From: JBCCGR01 sp039029195
GTDB lineage: Bacteria; Pseudomonadota; Alphaproteobacteria; Rhizobiales; Rhizobiaceae
NCBI GenBank assembly: GCA_039029195.1
Contig: JBCCGR010000041.1
Coordinates: 1 to 42,507, forward strand
Reading direction: 5' to 3'
Length of the DNA stretch: 42,507 nt
Each line of letters begins with the position of its first letter. The stretch's first letter is position 1. A program made the position numbers and the translations under genes. The notes under the pieces were generated by a model, which was given only the letters and a program-made list of their open reading frames with translations, ran no database searches and was not told the origin of the DNA. Shown one piece after another: positions 40,665 through 42,507 of the stretch.

Positions 40665-41533
40665 GCCTTCCGGAACACAAATCGAGCGTAGAGGAAGGTA
40701 AGAAACACCATCGGAATGACCATCAGCCAGGCAACAGATGCAGAATAGCCGATCTGACCATACTTCATGCCGTTGAAGTAGATATAGTGGCTCAGGGTCT
40801 GGGTCGCGGTTCCGGGCCCGCCATTGGTGAGCATATAGACCTGATCAAACGTCTTCAGCGAGAAGATCGATTTGAGGATCAGGACAACGGCAAGCACGGG
40901 CATGAGTTGCGGCAGTGTGATGTCCTTGAACACACGCCACCCCGAGGCGCCATCGACCTGAGCGGCTTCAAGCGTATCCTGCGGGATGGATGCGAGGCCA
41001 CCGATGAGCACAAGGGTCAGGAACGGAATCCAGCCCCAGACATCCGCTATCACGCACACCGCAAACGCCAGCGTCGGATCGGCCAGCCAGCTTACATCTG
41101 CAAGCGGCGGGAAGATCAATCCAAAAAACGCGTCAAACAGGCCAAACTCGGGATTGAACATAAATCGGAATGACACGCCAATCAGTGCCGGTGACATGGC
41201 AAACGGCAAGATCAGCAGCGTCTGAACGCCTGATCTAAGCTTTCCGCCCGGCGCCAGCAGCATGGCAAGTCCGAGCGCGAGAAGCGTCGTCAGCGCAACG
41301 GTGATGAAGGTGTAGATCAACGTTACGTTGACAGAGTTCCAAAAGGGCGGCTCTTCCAGAAATGCCCAGGTATAGTTTTCAACTCCCACATATCCTTGCG
41401 GGAAGTTTGGTTTTGACAATCTTCCCAGCGTGAACGACAGACGCAGTGATTCAATCAGCGGCCAGATGGCGGTGACAAAGACCACCAGCACCGCAGGCAA
41501 AACCAATAGATATTTTAGCTGTTTGTCGCGCAT
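40661..41533 (-). CDS. ABC transporter permease, MalF type
   Basis: A 290-residue permease with six or so helices (YLLVLPAVLVVFVTAIWPL at the start), the EAA-like loop DTLEAAQVDGASGWRVFKDITLPQLMPV and the final YSASVAWLMVIPMVFLTFLYARFVF helix. Typical of carbohydrate-uptake-1 importers. It follows the binding protein gene by 58 bp and overlaps the MalG-type gene. Confidence 0.94.
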   Translation of the reverse strand: MRDKQLKYLLVLPAVLVVFVTAIWPLIESLRLSFTLGRLSKPNFPQGYVGVENYTWAFLEEPPFWNSVNVTLIYTFITVALTTLLALGLAMLLAPGGKLRSGVQTLLILPFAMSPALIGVSFRFMFNPEFGLFDAFFGLIFPPLADVSWLADPTLAFAVCVIADVWGWIPFLTLVLIGGLASIPQDTLEAAQVDGASGWRVFKDITLPQLMPVLAVVLILKSIFSLKTFDQVYMLTNGGPGTATQTLSHYIYFNGMKYGQIGYSASVAWLMVIPMVFLTFLYARFVFRKA

Positions 41534-41591
41534 CTGGATTGGAAGGGCGGGCAGGAGCCCACCTCTTCATGTTGCTTTCGTTAGTGTGTGA

Positions 41592-42507
41592 CTATTGGAT
41601 ACGACCGGCGCGTTTCAGCACCTTGTTGGAACGCTCAGCCGCGGCCGTCATCAGCTCTCGGACATTCCCGCCCGCAGCCGCTTCAGCAATCGCAGCCGAC
41701 AGGATGTCACCAACTTCCGGCCACTCAGCAATTTGCGGCATGATGTTGGACTCTTTCAACGAGTCCCATGCAGCTGACTGGATTCCATCATTGGCAGCGT
41801 TTACGTCGGCATCCTGCAGGGAGGAAATGTGCGTAACCACATTGTTGACGATGTCCTTGTCGCCCACCTTGCGTTCAATCGCGTTGGCTTTATCCATGTC
41901 AGGATTTGAGAGCCATTTCAGAAACTCCCAAGCTGCATCCTGATTTTTCGAGTATGTCGAAATCGAGAAAGGCATGGAGATCGCATAGGTTTTCGTCTTG
42001 CCCTGATAGGTCGGCATGCCGGCAAATCCGACCTGCTCTTTCTTGAGCGTGGAAGACTTCGGATTATGGAAGCCGGAATAGGCCCACCACCAGACAGGGA
42101 TCATGGCCGACTTGCCCTGCATGAACGATTGACGTGCATCCTGCTCCACAAAGGCAAGCGAGTTGGGGTTGGTCACCTTATGGGTGGTGTGCAGTGCGAT
42201 GTAGTCCTCAGTCGCCTTGATACCCGCATCAGATGCCCAGGCGGCTGTCCAGTCATCATTGAACACATCTGCGCCCGCTGCCCACAGGAAGTTGATCCAG
42301 ATGAACAGGTTCTGCCTGTTGCCATCATTGTTGTAATAAAGCGCAAGCGGCGCAATGTCCGGATTGGTTTCTTTCAGCTTCTTGCCGACCTCAATAATTT
42401 CCTCCCAGCTCTTTGGCGGATTGGAGATGAGGTCCTTGCGGTAGAACATGAGCTGCGGGTGGGCCCGCAACGGGAACCCGAGAGTTTTGCCTTCGTATTG
42501 TGCCGAA
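41592..42507 (-). CDS. ABC transporter substrate-binding protein, 5' part cut by window end
   Basis: The coding frame runs off the right edge of the window: in-frame codons before the first Met read SAQYEGKTLGFPLRAHPQL, so the gene is incomplete at its 5' end. 305 codons are present. The sequence is that of a MalE/UgpB-type extracellular binding protein (FYRKDLISNPPKSWEEI, LFIWINFLWAAGADVFND, GKSAMIPVWWWAY, WEFLKWLSNPDMDKAN). It belongs to the two permeases and the ATPase downstream and is the first visible gene of the ten-gene operon. Ligand not predictable; a sugar, polyol or small glycerol-like compound would be usual. Confidence 0.93.
   Translation of the reverse strand, partial: SAQYEGKTLGFPLRAHPQLMFYRKDLISNPPKSWEEIIEVGKKLKETNPDIAPLALYYNNDGNRQNLFIWINFLWAAGADVFNDDWTAAWASDAGIKATEDYIALHTTHKVTNPNSLAFVEQDARQSFMQGKSAMIPVWWWAYSGFHNPKSSTLKKEQVGFAGMPTYQGKTKTYAISMPFSISTYSKNQDAAWEFLKWLSNPDMDKANAIERKVGDKDIVNNVVTHISSLQDADVNAANDGIQSAAWDSLKESNIMPQIAEWPEVGDILSAAIAEAAAGGNVRELMTAAAERSNKVLKRAGRIQ

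Noticed and set aside
1..42507. CRISPR arrays, tRNA or rRNA genes, transposases, integrases or phage genes
   Set aside because: None was seen; no regularly spaced repeats and no protein with such motifs occur in the window.

Overview
The window looks like chromosomal DNA of an alphaproteobacterium, most likely a (marine or soil) member of the Hyphomicrobiales. This is inferred from the protein families (LysR, GntR, IclR, TRAP and ABC import operons, RraA-like and HisD-like catabolic enzymes), the fairly high GC, and the structured intergenic repeats with CCCGGG hairpins. No rRNA, tRNA, CRISPR, phage or transposase gene was found. It is a metabolically rich accessory region: many small transport/catabolism operons, each with its own regulator.

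Region by region. (1) 82-2335: a LysR regulator divergent from an acyl-CoA-dehydrogenase-fold protein that lacks both usual catalytic glutamates and has Gln246, as remembered for 3-sulfinopropionyl-CoA desulfinase. (2) 2336-2971: non-coding, with a 152-bp structured element bounded by 10-bp inverted repeats, plus CCCGGG-type palindromes. (3) 2972-5297: a periplasmic redox block of two related exported Cys-rich proteins of unknown function, a SCO-type copper protein and a cytochrome c. (4) 5374-10948: a P450, an EAL phosphodiesterase, a MerR regulator, a small zinc-ribbon protein, and a DoxX/hydrolase pair with a divergent AraC regulator. (5) 11025-14838: a decayed sugar ABC importer operon (frameshifted binding protein, intact permease, ATPase reduced to its two ends) behind an SGNH hydrolase, with a divergent GntR regulator and a 17-bp palindromic operator between them. 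(6) 14891-18074: an M20 amidohydrolase, and a LysE exporter translationally coupled to a cobalamin/Fe-S protein resembling reductive dehalogenases and QueG. (7) 18195-22993: ComB and ComA, which together would make sulfolactate from phosphoenolpyruvate and sulfite, flanking an HxlR regulator/truncated hemoglobin pair, then a LysR/SDR pair.

(8) 23237-32599 looks like one regulon. A Rieske oxygenase is split over two genes: a stand-alone cluster protein, and a catalytic subunit whose own Rieske domain has lost its ligands. They are followed by an unrecognised gene and lie divergent from an amidohydrolase. An IclR regulator lies divergent from a glutamine-synthetase-like ligase and a DctPQM TRAP importer. 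Two divergent promoters 2.5 kb apart share a 25-bp motif (21 of 25 identical), which ties the two halves together. A plausible scheme is import by TRAP, gamma-glutamylation of an amine, Rieske oxygenation and amide hydrolysis.

(9) 32833-42507 (minus strand): a ten-gene catabolic operon with an ABC importer (binding protein cut by the window end, two permeases, ATPase), a HisD-like dehydrogenase, a double SnoaL-like protein, a bicupin, a MetE-like protein, an alpha/beta hydrolase and an RraA-like aldolase. Most junctions overlap or nearly touch.

The strongest candidates for new biology are the split Rieske system with its shared operator, the exported Cys-protein/SCO/cytochrome block, and the sulfonate-flavoured genes (desulfinase-like protein, ComA, ComB, possibly the HpsN-like HisD homologue).
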